Source: Anaerolineaceae bacterium UBA6801
GTDB taxonomy: Bacteria > Chloroflexota > Anaerolineae > Anaerolineales > Anaerolineaceae
NCBI GenBank assembly: GCA_002452315.1
Contig: DKFH01000014.1
Location: 1 to 7,393 of the forward strand
DNA: 7,393 bases
Direction of reading: 5' to 3'
Positions 1 through 5,885 of this stretch are shown piece after piece; position 1 is the stretch's first letter; each line of letters begins with the position of its first letter. Made by a program: the position numbers and the translations under genes. Below the pieces are notes generated by a model that was not told where the DNA came from, searched no databases, and saw only the letters and a list, made by a program, of their open reading frames with translations.

Positions 1-1036
1 GGGTTTCGAAACGTTGTAAGAGGGGGGCGCCCAGGTAAAAGTAACCGCCCAGGAAGGTGTTCTCCATCCCCAGGGCTGCCAGGTCTTCACTGACGATCAA
101 CGGCCCGCGTACTTCGTCGAGGTAGGTCGACATGAGCGTATCGGCAGGTGGATTCTCAGAAAAGGCGATCATGCGCTCGAACAGGCTCACCACGGCCTGG
201 GGGGTCGGTTCGGGCGTACGGCGCAGCACCGAGATCATAATCGGGATCTTGATCGTGCTGGCCGCGGTGAAGGCAATATCCGGTGGGACGGATTCGCCAT
301 CCCGCAGGGCAAAATGGAGCGGCTGGCCGTCCTCCAGAGCGTACAGGTAGAATTCCACCAGGTCCTCAAACCCGATCCATTCGATGTTGTGGCGTAAAAA
401 GGCCTCCAACATGTCATATGTAGGGGGCTCAGGCGGGCTGGTCAGCAGCGCCAGGCTCACCTGGTGCTGGTTGGGGTCCAGCAATGCTGCACGGATGTCC
501 GTGACGGCCTGGTCGATCAGCAGGCGTTGGCCGGGTTCACCGGGTGAGAAGTTGGTCGTGTTGAGGATAGGCGTGGTTGGGCTGCCTGGCTGGGTGAAGC
601 GGGGCTCAATTTCAGCTGTCAGGTAGGTGCGTAGCTGGGACTCATCCACGGTGGCAGCCAGCGGCAGCTCAATGGGCGTGGACGGGTTCCCCTGCCCCTG
701 CAGGAAAGCCCAGAAACCACCCCGTTCTATCTGGCTGGCGGCTTCAGTCGCCAGGGCGGCGGGGTCGAAGCTGAAGCCCAGGTCAGCGGGGTCGGCGTGA
801 ATGGTGTCGTCTTCAATAGTCAGCACCAGGGGTAGGGCGTAGAATTCCGCCAGCCGGGATTGTGCGGCCGGGGCGTCCAGCCCGTCCACGGGGACGCCCG
901 CGATACGGCTGCCAACAGGGAAGAACTGCGGCTGGGCGGTGAACCGGGTGTATTCCACGTAGGTGATGGTCAGGCTGGCCAGGATGAAGAACAGCCCCAG
1001 GCCGCCCAGGATCCACCGGAATGTTTTTGATCTCAT
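1..1036 (-). CDS. Membrane-anchored class A beta-lactamase-like serine hydrolase, N-terminal part (cut by window edge)
   Basis: An open frame runs without a stop from ATG at 1036 to the left edge, giving 345 residues and missing the C-terminus. Residues 9-27 form one hydrophobic membrane segment after a basic N-terminus, so the rest should lie outside the membrane. Residues about 40-200 resemble the YoaR-type putative peptidoglycan-binding region (an early VGSRIAGVPVDGL stretch). From about residue 207 the sequence matches the beta-lactamase2/class A fold: S260-T-I-K263 is the SxxK nucleophile motif and S293-E-N295 stands where class A enzymes have SDN. The two serines are only 33 residues apart, against about 60 in TEM-type enzymes, so the helical subdomain is reduced. 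The KTG motif would lie beyond the window. Such proteins are often annotated as beta-lactamases, but a cell-wall or other serine hydrolase role is as likely; drug resistance is not implied. The start is supported by the membrane segment and a weak AGGT 6 nt upstream. Confidence 0.88.
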   Translation of the reverse strand, partial: MRSKTFRWILGGLGLFFILASLTITYVEYTRFTAQPQFFPVGSRIAGVPVDGLDAPAAQSRLAEFYALPLVLTIEDDTIHADPADLGFSFDPAALATEAASQIERGGFWAFLQGQGNPSTPIELPLAATVDESQLRTYLTAEIEPRFTQPGSPTTPILNTTNFSPGEPGQRLLIDQAVTDIRAALLDPNQHQVSLALLTSPPEPPTYDMLEAFLRHNIEWIGFEDLVEFYLYALEDGQPLHFALRDGESVPPDIAFTAASTIKIPIMISVLRRTPEPTPQAVVSLFERMIAFSENPPADTLMSTYLDEVRGPLIVSEDLAALGMENTFLGGYFYLGAPLLQRFET

Positions 1037-1059
1037 CGAAGTACCTGCGCTTTGGTCAT
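1033..1059 (-). other. Candidate 8-codon leader mini-ORF overlapping the serine hydrolase start
   Basis: On the minus strand an ATG at 1059-1057 opens eight codons (MTKAQVLR). They end at TGA 1035-1033, which overlaps the ATG of the serine hydrolase as ATGA. The mini-ORF ATG lies exactly 6 nt after a TAAAAT box, the same geometry as in front of the two peptidase genes in this window. If it is translated as a leaderless reading frame, terminating ribosomes could re-initiate on the hydrolase. An eight-codon frame of this kind can occur by chance, so this is speculative. Confidence 0.3.
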
Positions 1060-1065
1060 GGCATG

Positions 1066-1071
1066 ATTTTA
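1066..1071 (-). promoter_or_regulatory. Candidate -10 box for the serine hydrolase
   Basis: TAAAAT on the minus strand (five of six positions of TATAAT) lies 30 nt before the hydrolase ATG and 6 nt before the mini-ORF ATG. No good -35 hexamer is visible at 16-18 nt spacing, because the upstream DNA there is a pyrimidine-rich stretch on this strand. Confidence 0.4.
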
Positions 1072-1140
1072 CCACCTCGGGAGGAGGCAGAGGCGGGGTG
1101 AGGGGTTGGGGGATAGTCTCAATCACTTAAGAAGCGAGGT

Positions 1141-1146
1141 TATAAT
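1141..1146 (+). promoter_or_regulatory. -10 box of the Nudix gene promoter
   Basis: A perfect TATAAT preceded by GGT, as in the two peptidase promoters of this window. Transcription would start near 1153 and give a leader of about 50 nt before the ATG at 1202. The -35 region is poor (TCAATC at 1119-1124 with a 16-nt spacer is the best I find). CCTAACA occurs twice just downstream (1152-1158 and 1162-1168), 10 bp apart, and could be a regulator site at the start of the transcript. Confidence 0.55.
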
Positions 1147-1189
1147 GAGATCCTAACACACCCTAACATACTGTTATTGGATTTCCCCC

Positions 1190-1194
1190 AGGAG
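1190..1194 (+). promoter_or_regulatory. Shine-Dalgarno sequence of the Nudix gene
   Basis: AGGAG ends 7 nt before the ATG at 1202. It decides this start over the in-frame ATG at 1211. Confidence 0.75.
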
Positions 1195-1201
1195 CCTGCC
1201 C

Positions 1202-1738
1202 ATGCAACCCATGCAAACCCTCTCCCGTCAGCTGGTTTTGGATCTGCCGCCCTATTTGCGCGTGGAAACGCACACGGTCAGGCTGCCGGATGGGCGGGTG
1301 ATCGAGGGCTGGCCCTGGCTGATCTCGCCGGACTTTGTCAACGTGGCCGTCATCACCGAGGAGGATCTTTACCTGTGTTTCCGGCAGACCAAGTACAGCG
1401 TGGATGGGACCAGCCTGGCGCCAGTGGGTGGGTACATCGAGCCGGGTGAGGACCCCTTATCCGCTGCCAAGCGCGAGCTGCTGGAGGAAACGGGTTACGA
1501 GGCCCGCCGATGGGAAGGCCTGGGCGCCTACGCCGTGGATGGCAATCGCGGCAACGGCACGGCCCACTTCTTTTTGGCCCACGATGCCTGTCAGGTTAGT
1601 GTGCCGCATGCTGATGACCTGGAAGAGCAGCAGTTGCTGATGCTCTCCCGGCCCGAGGTGGAGGCCGCTGTCCAGCGGGGGGCGTTTAAGGTGCTCCCGT
1701 GGCAGGCATTGATGGCGCTGGTGTTGTTGCGGTGGTGA
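1202..1738 (+). CDS. Nudix hydrolase
   Basis: A 178-residue protein with a perfect Nudix box at residues 77-99: G77, E83, then R91-E-L-L-E-E-T-G-Y99, matching GX5EX7REUXEEXGU. The glutamates in R-E-x-x-E-E bind the divalent metal used to hydrolyse a nucleoside diphosphate linked to another group. The residues before the box (about 45-75) fit the first strands of the Nudix fold, and the length suits a single-domain enzyme. The N-terminal 40 residues, with a VRLPDG turn and a WPW motif, resemble the leading strands of ADP-ribose-pyrophosphatase-like members, but the substrate cannot be fixed from sequence. It is a cytoplasmic protein with no signal peptide, apparently monocistronic. It diverges from the serine hydrolase and converges with the MFS gene. 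Confidence 0.93.
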   Translation: MQPMQTLSRQLVLDLPPYLRVETHTVRLPDGRVIEGWPWLISPDFVNVAVITEEDLYLCFRQTKYSVDGTSLAPVGGYIEPGEDPLSAAKRELLEETGYEARRWEGLGAYAVDGNRGNGTAHFFLAHDACQVSVPHADDLEEQQLLMLSRPEVEAAVQRGAFKVLPWQALMALVLLRW

Positions 1739-1763
1739 GAGGTGACAAGGTGATTTGGTAGTA

Positions 1764-1779
1764 GGTATCAGGAATCAGG
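1764..1779 (+). repeat. Inverted single copy of the 14-bp repeat
   Basis: GGTATCAGGAATCAGG is the reverse complement of one unit of the array at 1817-1914 plus the adjoining CC, with two mismatches. With any unit of the array it could form a stem of 9 plus 5 base pairs around a 2-base mismatch, in transcripts from either side. A T-rich stretch (1808-1816) lies in the loop rather than after the stem, so it is not a classical intrinsic terminator. Confidence 0.7.
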
Positions 1780-1816
1780 ATTATAAAGTGATGCTATCTA
1801 AAATTACTTTTGTTTT

Positions 1817-1914
1817 CCTGGTTCCAATTACCAGCTTCCAAATACCTGATTCCAAATTCCTGATTCCAAATACCTGATTCCAAATCCCTGATTCCAAATA
1901 CCTGATTCCAAATA
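1817..1914. repeat. Tandem array of seven 14-bp units
   Basis: Seven consecutive units with consensus CCTGATTCCAAATA begin at 1817, 1831, 1845, 1859, 1873, 1887 and 1901. Units 4, 6 and 7 are identical; units 3 and 5 differ only at the last base; units 1 and 2 are the most diverged, with three and two changes. The array fills most of the gap between the convergent Nudix and MFS genes and ends 15 nt from the MFS stop codon. A period of 14 is not a multiple of three and no gene uses it. It is a minisatellite, likely variable in copy number between strains. A role in 3'-end formation for the two convergent transcripts is possible. Confidence 0.95.
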
Positions 1915-1929
1915 CCCCACTCACACACC

Positions 1930-3195
1930 TCACACCCTCCGCTTCTTGCCGCGCAGGAAAAAGAAATAGTACATCCCAATTGCGATGACATACATGGTGA
2001 TCGTGCCAATAAAGGGCGGACCGAAGCCGTAGTTAACCTGCATCCATCCGCTGACCACCGGGCTGAAGGCGCGCCCGAAGCTGTTGACCATGCTGTTCAG
2101 GCTGGCCACCATGGCGCGTGAGTCGGCATCCACCTGTTCCATCACAAAGGTTTGGTACACCGGTGAACTCATGTTCATCAGGGTCAGGCGGATGAAATAG
2201 GCCAGGGCGCTCAGCTCAAACAGGGGTGAAAATCCCAGCATGATCAGGAAAGGGATCGAGAGCGCCTGGCTGAAGACCACCACCTGGATCTTGCCAAAGC
2301 GGTCGGCGAAGGCCGGCGCGAGGATCAGGCCGATTCCCATGGCCAGAGAGCCCCAGGCCATCAGGGTGCCGATGACAGGGTCAGGCTGCTGGTGCACGTT
2401 GCTGAAGAAGATGTTCATAAACGGCATGATCAGCCCGGCGCCGATGGAGGTGATGAACATGGGCAGCAGCAGTTTGGTGAGCATACCCGGGTGCTGCCGG
2501 GCATAGGTGATTGGCGCAAAGGCTGAGCGGTTTTCCGTGGCAAGTTTATTGCGCTTAAGCATCAGGCGTGGAATGGCCGTGGCCATCACCAAAACCCCAG
2601 CCATGCCAATGGCCCACGCATACGCGGTTGAGCTGACTGCCGGAACATCTAAAATGCCGCCGAACCAGGAGGGCAGGTAGCCGCCCACCCAGTCACCAAC
2701 AGAATAGGCAGCCATGCGCAGCCCTGAACCGATGCTGAACAGGTAAGTGCGCTCTTCTTCACCGCTGTTTTCCATCATAAAGGGGCCGCTAACCACGGCG
2801 CCCAGGCTGGAGCCAAATCCCATCAGGATGTTTGTGACAATCAGGATGGCTGTGGAAGGGAAGATCACCATCAAGAGGATGGATGCACCCGTCACCAGTG
2901 CTGCCACAACCAGGGAGAATTTTCGCCCTAACCGGTCGGCCATATAACCCATGGGCAATGCGGAAATCAGCACCGTCATGCTGCTGACGGTCGAGAGCAG
3001 CCCCATAAAGGTCTCATCATAGCCCAGGCTGCGCAAATAAAAGTTGAACAGGATGCGGTGAATCCCGAAACCTGCCCCATAGATCATGATACTGATTAAA
3101 TATTTGCGCGCATTGGGGCTGAAAGCGCGCACCCGTTTGATATAGGTTTTAACCACACCTTCTGAGGCGTGTGGCTCTCTTTTTGGATATGTCAA
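1930..3195 (-). CDS. MFS transporter, 12 transmembrane segments
   Basis: A 421-residue integral membrane protein of the major facilitator superfamily. Twelve hydrophobic segments can be placed at about 32-53, 64-86, 93-112, 116-140, 152-175, 191-213, 242-264, 273-297, 305-322, 327-351, 362-385 and 395-414. The MFS motif A is clear in the loop between helices 2 and 3 (G83-Y-M-A-D-R-L-G-R-K92) and echoed between helices 8 and 9 (A-D-R-F-G-K at 297-302), as expected for the two six-helix halves. The central cytoplasmic loop is at about 214-240. It starts at TTG (3195-3193), 3 nt after the stop of the ArsR-type gene, with AGGGGA 7 nt upstream; the next ATG is only at residue 37, inside helix 1. 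Linkage to the regulator suggests inducible export, substrate unknown. Confidence 0.93.
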   Translation of the reverse strand: MTYPKREPHASEGVVKTYIKRVRAFSPNARKYLISIMIYGAGFGIHRILFNFYLRSLGYDETFMGLLSTVSSMTVLISALPMGYMADRLGRKFSLVVAALVTGASILLMVIFPSTAILIVTNILMGFGSSLGAVVSGPFMMENSGEEERTYLFSIGSGLRMAAYSVGDWVGGYLPSWFGGILDVPAVSSTAYAWAIGMAGVLVMATAIPRLMLKRNKLATENRSAFAPITYARQHPGMLTKLLLPMFITSIGAGLIMPFMNIFFSNVHQQPDPVIGTLMAWGSLAMGIGLILAPAFADRFGKIQVVVFSQALSIPFLIMLGFSPLFELSALAYFIRLTLMNMSSPVYQTFVMEQVDADSRAMVASLNSMVNSFGRAFSPVVSGWMQVNYGFGPPFIGTITMYVIAIGMYYFFFLRGKKRRV

Positions 3196-3198
3196 AAG

Positions 3199-4260
3199 TT
3201 AATCCCCTGATAGGAAAGCTTGCAGGTGATGAATGGTGGTATCCACACCGCCCATGCGGAGGGCATAGCGGCGTTCTGCTTTGGGCGAGACAGTCACGCT
3301 GACCAGCCCGGCCAGGCGCAGGTTTTGCAGGTGATGGATTACCGTTGGTGGGCGTAACCGCAGGATATTGGCCAGTTCGCTGGGGGTCGAGGGGCCGTTT
3401 TCGCGCAGGTAGTACAGGATTCTCAGGCGGGTGGGATCCGCGATGGCTTTGAGGGCATTTAACAGCTCATCCGGCACCAGCTCGCCCGGGATGAGGGCTG
3501 TGCCTTCCGGGCGGGCGCCGAACAGGATGATCCCCGTTTCCTCATCCAGCTTATCAAAGAACACAAACGGCGCACCCCAAAAAGAAGGCGCCAGGATCAG
3601 GTTTGAGACCTCATTGACCCAATCCATGCGCACCCCGGTGGAGAGTTGTTCCAGGGTTGTCAGCAGGTCATGTTCATGGAACAGGGCTTGTGCATCTTCC
3701 AGGGCTTGTCCCTGGGCGGGGATGATCCGGATCTCCTCTTCTTCAAAGAAACTGGTGATGTAGGCTTCCAGGGCATCTACCAGTTCCACGCCGAACTGCT
3801 CCCGATTTGCCCAGGCTTCAAAGGTGACGCGTAAAAAGTCTTTGGTCAGGTTGGCGGGGATATTGTGGTAGGACCTGATCTGCGCTTCAATTTTTGCTGT
3901 CAGGCGTTGTTTGCCATCAAGCGATAGCATAAAGTCTTCATAGGCAGTTGAGCCTGGGTCTGCTTTGTCGGCAAATACCAGTGCGGGCAGGCGCTCTTCC
4001 GCGGGCAGCGCTTTGAGGGCATCCAGGGCAGTGACGGCATCCTTTGGCTCTGGGAGCGCGTAGATCCACGCCAGCGGGACGTTGATTGCCCGTTGAGACC
4101 GCTCCAGCGCATCGCGCAGGTGCATGGGTAAACGGGAACGCACGCCAGCTGCCCAGGAGGGGCGCAAGCCATATTCATCCGGGCGGTGCAGGATGTACAG
4201 GCTGGTGAACAAGTCGTAGGCACTGCCTTGGTCCCACAAGATATTGGGTTGATTTTCCAT
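3199..4260 (-). CDS. ArsR-family winged-helix regulator with large N-terminal domain
   Basis: A 353-residue protein, about three times the size of a classical ArsR/SmtB repressor. The DNA-binding winged helix is C-terminal, at about residues 264-350. It shows the family signature A274-D-P-T-R-L-R-I-L, a first helix pair ending near L300, and a recognition helix in the region R303-L313. The N-terminal 260 residues have no motif I recognise; they are acidic and probably helical, with an F-F-E-E-E-E stretch at 171-176, and may sense the ligand or dimerise. I find no cysteine in the protein, so the classical ELCVCDL metal site is absent and a non-metal signal is likely. It has a good Shine-Dalgarno sequence (GAGG, 7 nt before ATG 4260). 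It is first in the operon with the MFS gene and probably controls that promoter and its own. Confidence 0.9.
   Translation of the reverse strand: MENQPNILWDQGSAYDLFTSLYILHRPDEYGLRPSWAAGVRSRLPMHLRDALERSQRAINVPLAWIYALPEPKDAVTALDALKALPAEERLPALVFADKADPGSTAYEDFMLSLDGKQRLTAKIEAQIRSYHNIPANLTKDFLRVTFEAWANREQFGVELVDALEAYITSFFEEEEIRIIPAQGQALEDAQALFHEHDLLTTLEQLSTGVRMDWVNEVSNLILAPSFWGAPFVFFDKLDEETGIILFGARPEGTALIPGELVPDELLNALKAIADPTRLRILYYLRENGPSTPSELANILRLRPPTVIHHLQNLRLAGLVSVTVSPKAERRYALRMGGVDTTIHHLQAFLSGD
3203..3208 (-). promoter_or_regulatory. Shine-Dalgarno sequence deciding the TTG start of the MFS gene
   Basis: AGGGGA on the minus strand lies inside the last codons of the upstream regulator gene and 7 nt before TTG 3195. 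Its position makes translation of the two genes likely to be coupled. Confidence 0.6.
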
Positions 4261-4267
4261 ACGCTCA

Positions 4268-4271
4268 CCTC
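4268..4271 (-). promoter_or_regulatory. Shine-Dalgarno sequence of the ArsR-type gene
   Basis: GAGG (followed by TGA) ends 7 nt before the ATG at 4260 and supports that start. Confidence 0.65.
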
Positions 4272-4294
4272 GCCGATTCTTAATATAAATCCGT

Positions 4295-4313
4295 TTTATT
4301 CGAAATCAATAAA
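4295..4313. promoter_or_regulatory. Candidate operator: inverted repeat at the ArsR-MFS transcription start
   Basis: TTTATT (4295-4300) and AATAAA (4308-4313) form a perfect 6-bp inverted repeat around a 7-nt spacer. The repeat covers the predicted transcription start, about 4311, just downstream of the -10 box. ArsR-family repressors bind AT-rich imperfect palindromes in this position, so this is a plausible autoregulatory operator. The DNA is AT-rich and a 6-bp repeat can arise by chance. Confidence 0.4.
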
Positions 4314-4317
4314 TTAG

Positions 4318-4346
4318 ATAATAGTCTAACAAACCGGAATTGTCAA
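4318..4346 (-). promoter_or_regulatory. Sigma70-type promoter of the ArsR-MFS operon
   Basis: On the minus strand a perfect -35 box TTGACA (4346-4341), a 17-nt spacer (4340-4324) and a -10 box TATTAT (4323-4318, five of six). This is the strongest promoter in the window. It predicts a leader of about 50 nt before the regulator ATG. Such a strong core fits a gene held down by a repressor. Confidence 0.8.
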
Positions 4347-4388
4347 GATCAACGGCGGGTTTGCTCTGCTGGCCACCGGTGCTGCTCT

Positions 4389-4416
4389 TTGCTTAAGGTG
4401 TCCGAGTGGTTATAAT
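4389..4416 (+). promoter_or_regulatory. Promoter of the first C39-like peptidase gene, leaderless type
   Basis: TTGCTT (4389-4394), a 16-nt spacer and a perfect TATAAT (4411-4416). The ATG follows after exactly 6 nt, at 4423. A start of transcription 6-7 nt after the -10 box would fall on the A of the ATG, and no Shine-Dalgarno sequence can fit, so the mRNA should be leaderless. The second peptidase gene has the same layout. Confidence 0.7.
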
Positions 4417-4422
4417 CCCCCT

Positions 4423-5739
4423 ATGCGCAATCCTAAACTAACCAGGCTCTTGATGGGCTTTTTGATCATCTTTGCTGCCCTGGCACTGTTGCTGGCGGTT
4501 TATTATCTGCCCCCGGTGCATGAACGGCTCTCCTGGCGGGTGGCCAGCCTGCGCTCGCGGGTGTTTTATTTCTTCAATCCGCCCGGTGAGGGGGCCTTTT
4601 CCCCCGCGCAGCAGGACCAGTTGGAGGCCATGGTCACCCAGACCTCAACGGCCATGATCCCCCAGGCCACCCCAACGCTGGAACCCACGCCCACCGCAAC
4701 GATATTGATCTCCCCCACGCCGACGGAAACCCCGATCCCCACGCCGAGCGCCACGGCCATCCCGGGGGCAGTCAGCCTGGCAGGTGTACGCCATGAATAT
4801 CAAAAGATGAACAATTGCGGGCCGGCCACCCTGGCCATGGCCCTTTCCTTCTGGGGTTGGGAGAGCAACCAGGACAACACCCGCCCCTGGCTGCGGCCGC
4901 ACCCGGATGACCGCAACGTGATGCCCGAGGAGATGGTGGCCGCTGTGAAAGCCCATACCGGCCTGGATGCGCTCATGCGCTGGGGTGGTGATGAAGGGAT
5001 GCTCAAGCAATTCGTTGCTGCCGGCTTCCCGGTGATCATCGAGCGCGACATGGGCGATGTGCGCCCCAATGAGGATTGGACCGGGCATTACGGCGTCATC
5101 ACGGGCTATGATGATGCCCGCAGGCGGTTTACCTTGCAGGATTCCTATATTTCATCCGATTATCCCCTGGATTATGACGATCTTTATCAGTATTGGCGGG
5201 CTTTTAATCACGTTTATGTGGTGATCTACCCCCCTGCACGCGAGGCCGAAGTGCGGGCGATTTTGGGTACCCATACGGATGAGGTTTACAATCTTCAACA
5301 CGCGGTACAAGTGGCACAGGAAGCGATCCGGTCCCTGGAGGGACGCGACCTGTTCTTTGCCTGGTTTAACCTGGGCACCAGCCTGGTGAACCTGGGGGAT
5401 CCTATTGGCGCAGCCCAGGCCTTTGACCATGCTTATGACGTGGTCTACCCCACCATCCCCTCGGCCGCCCGCCCCTGGCGGATGACCTGGTATCAAACCG
5501 GCCCCTACGAGGCCTATTACCACACCGGGCGCTACCAGGATGTGATTGACTTGGCGACCTTTACCATTGTCAATACAGGCGTACGTGAGATCGAAGAGAC
5601 CTGGCTGTGGCGCGGGCGTGCCCGCCTGGCCCTGGGTGATGAAATCGGTGCCATTGAAGATTTTCGTGAAGCCCTCAAATACCATCCCGGGTGGCAAACT
5701 GCCATGGATGAGCTGCGCAATGTGGGTGTCGAGCCGTAG
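4423..5739 (+). CDS. Membrane-anchored C39-like cysteine peptidase with TPR-like C-terminus (copy 1)
   Basis: A 438-residue protein. Residues 10-29 are a membrane segment after a basic N-terminus, so the bulk should be extracellular. It continues with a juxtamembrane motif (P30-PVHERLSWRV40, then YFFNP at 49-53), a Thr/Pro-rich linker (about 72-115) and a C39_2-like peptidase domain (about 118-270). The catalytic set is visible: Q127 for the oxyanion hole, C132 in NNCGPATLAM, H222 in GHYGVITGYD and D240 in LQDS. Residues about 308-425 form roughly three TPR-like helical pairs (AWFNLGTSLVNLGD; AYYHTGRYQDVIDLA; WRGRARLALGD...A..DFREAL), a probable protein-docking unit. There is no ABC transporter fused or nearby, so it is not a bacteriocin-type C39 exporter; it may process or bind surface proteins or peptides. 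Substrate unknown. Confidence 0.9.
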   Translation: MRNPKLTRLLMGFLIIFAALALLLAVYYLPPVHERLSWRVASLRSRVFYFFNPPGEGAFSPAQQDQLEAMVTQTSTAMIPQATPTLEPTPTATILISPTPTETPIPTPSATAIPGAVSLAGVRHEYQKMNNCGPATLAMALSFWGWESNQDNTRPWLRPHPDDRNVMPEEMVAAVKAHTGLDALMRWGGDEGMLKQFVAAGFPVIIERDMGDVRPNEDWTGHYGVITGYDDARRRFTLQDSYISSDYPLDYDDLYQYWRAFNHVYVVIYPPAREAEVRAILGTHTDEVYNLQHAVQVAQEAIRSLEGRDLFFAWFNLGTSLVNLGDPIGAAQAFDHAYDVVYPTIPSAARPWRMTWYQTGPYEAYYHTGRYQDVIDLATFTIVNTGVREIEETWLWRGRARLALGDEIGAIEDFREALKYHPGWQTAMDELRNVGVEP

Positions 5740-5851
5740 ATCCCCCAGGTTGGATGTTAAATAAGTCTCATCGGTTACTGTTGGATGGTAGCAAAACCCG
5801 GAATTAAGGGAAGATTTAGGAAGCCCACAAACCTTATCATCATTATCTGAT

Positions 5852-5879
5852 TTGCGTTAAACCCACTAAAGGTTATAAT
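5852..5879 (+). promoter_or_regulatory. Promoter of the second C39-like peptidase gene, leaderless type
   Basis: TTGCGT (5852-5857), a 16-nt spacer and TATAAT (5874-5879), again exactly 6 nt before the ATG at 5886. The layout matches that of copy 1 base for base in spacing, and GGTTATAAT is shared. This indicates that copy 2 can be transcribed independently and without a leader. I see no terminator between the two genes, so read-through from copy 1 is also possible. Confidence 0.7.
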
Positions 5880-5885
5880 CACGCT

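Noticed and set aside
1177..1449. An alternative plus-strand frame overlapping the start of the Nudix gene.
   Set aside because: The Nudix frame has a good ribosome site and a perfect family motif; the alternative frame has neither.
1817..1914. A CRISPR array as an explanation of the repeats.
   Set aside because: The 14-bp units are directly contiguous with no spacers and there are no cas genes.
1794..2009. A minus-strand reading frame with repeated W-N-Q and F-G-I-R words.
   Set aside because: It is produced by reading through the 14-bp repeat and overlaps the true MFS frame; no start signal supports it.
4397..4420. A stretch like the D-arm of a serine or leucine tRNA (TCCGAGTGGT).
   Set aside because: No matching anticodon arm, T-arm or acceptor stem follows, and the bases are the spacer and -10 box of the peptidase promoter.
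4645..5088. A 147-codon open frame antisense to the first peptidase gene.
   Set aside because: It is a shadow of the GC-rich coding strand, without a ribosome site or recognisable protein features.
5152..5697. A 181-codon frame antisense to the first peptidase gene, with a similar-sized one (6225-6770) antisense to the second.
   Set aside because: They lie at different places in the two paralogues and have unrelated sequences, so they are not conserved antisense genes.
5740..5851. A terminator or small RNA between the two peptidase genes.
   Set aside because: Only a short direct repeat GTTGGATG (5750-5757 and 5780-5787) is visible; there is no stable hairpin with a T-tract.
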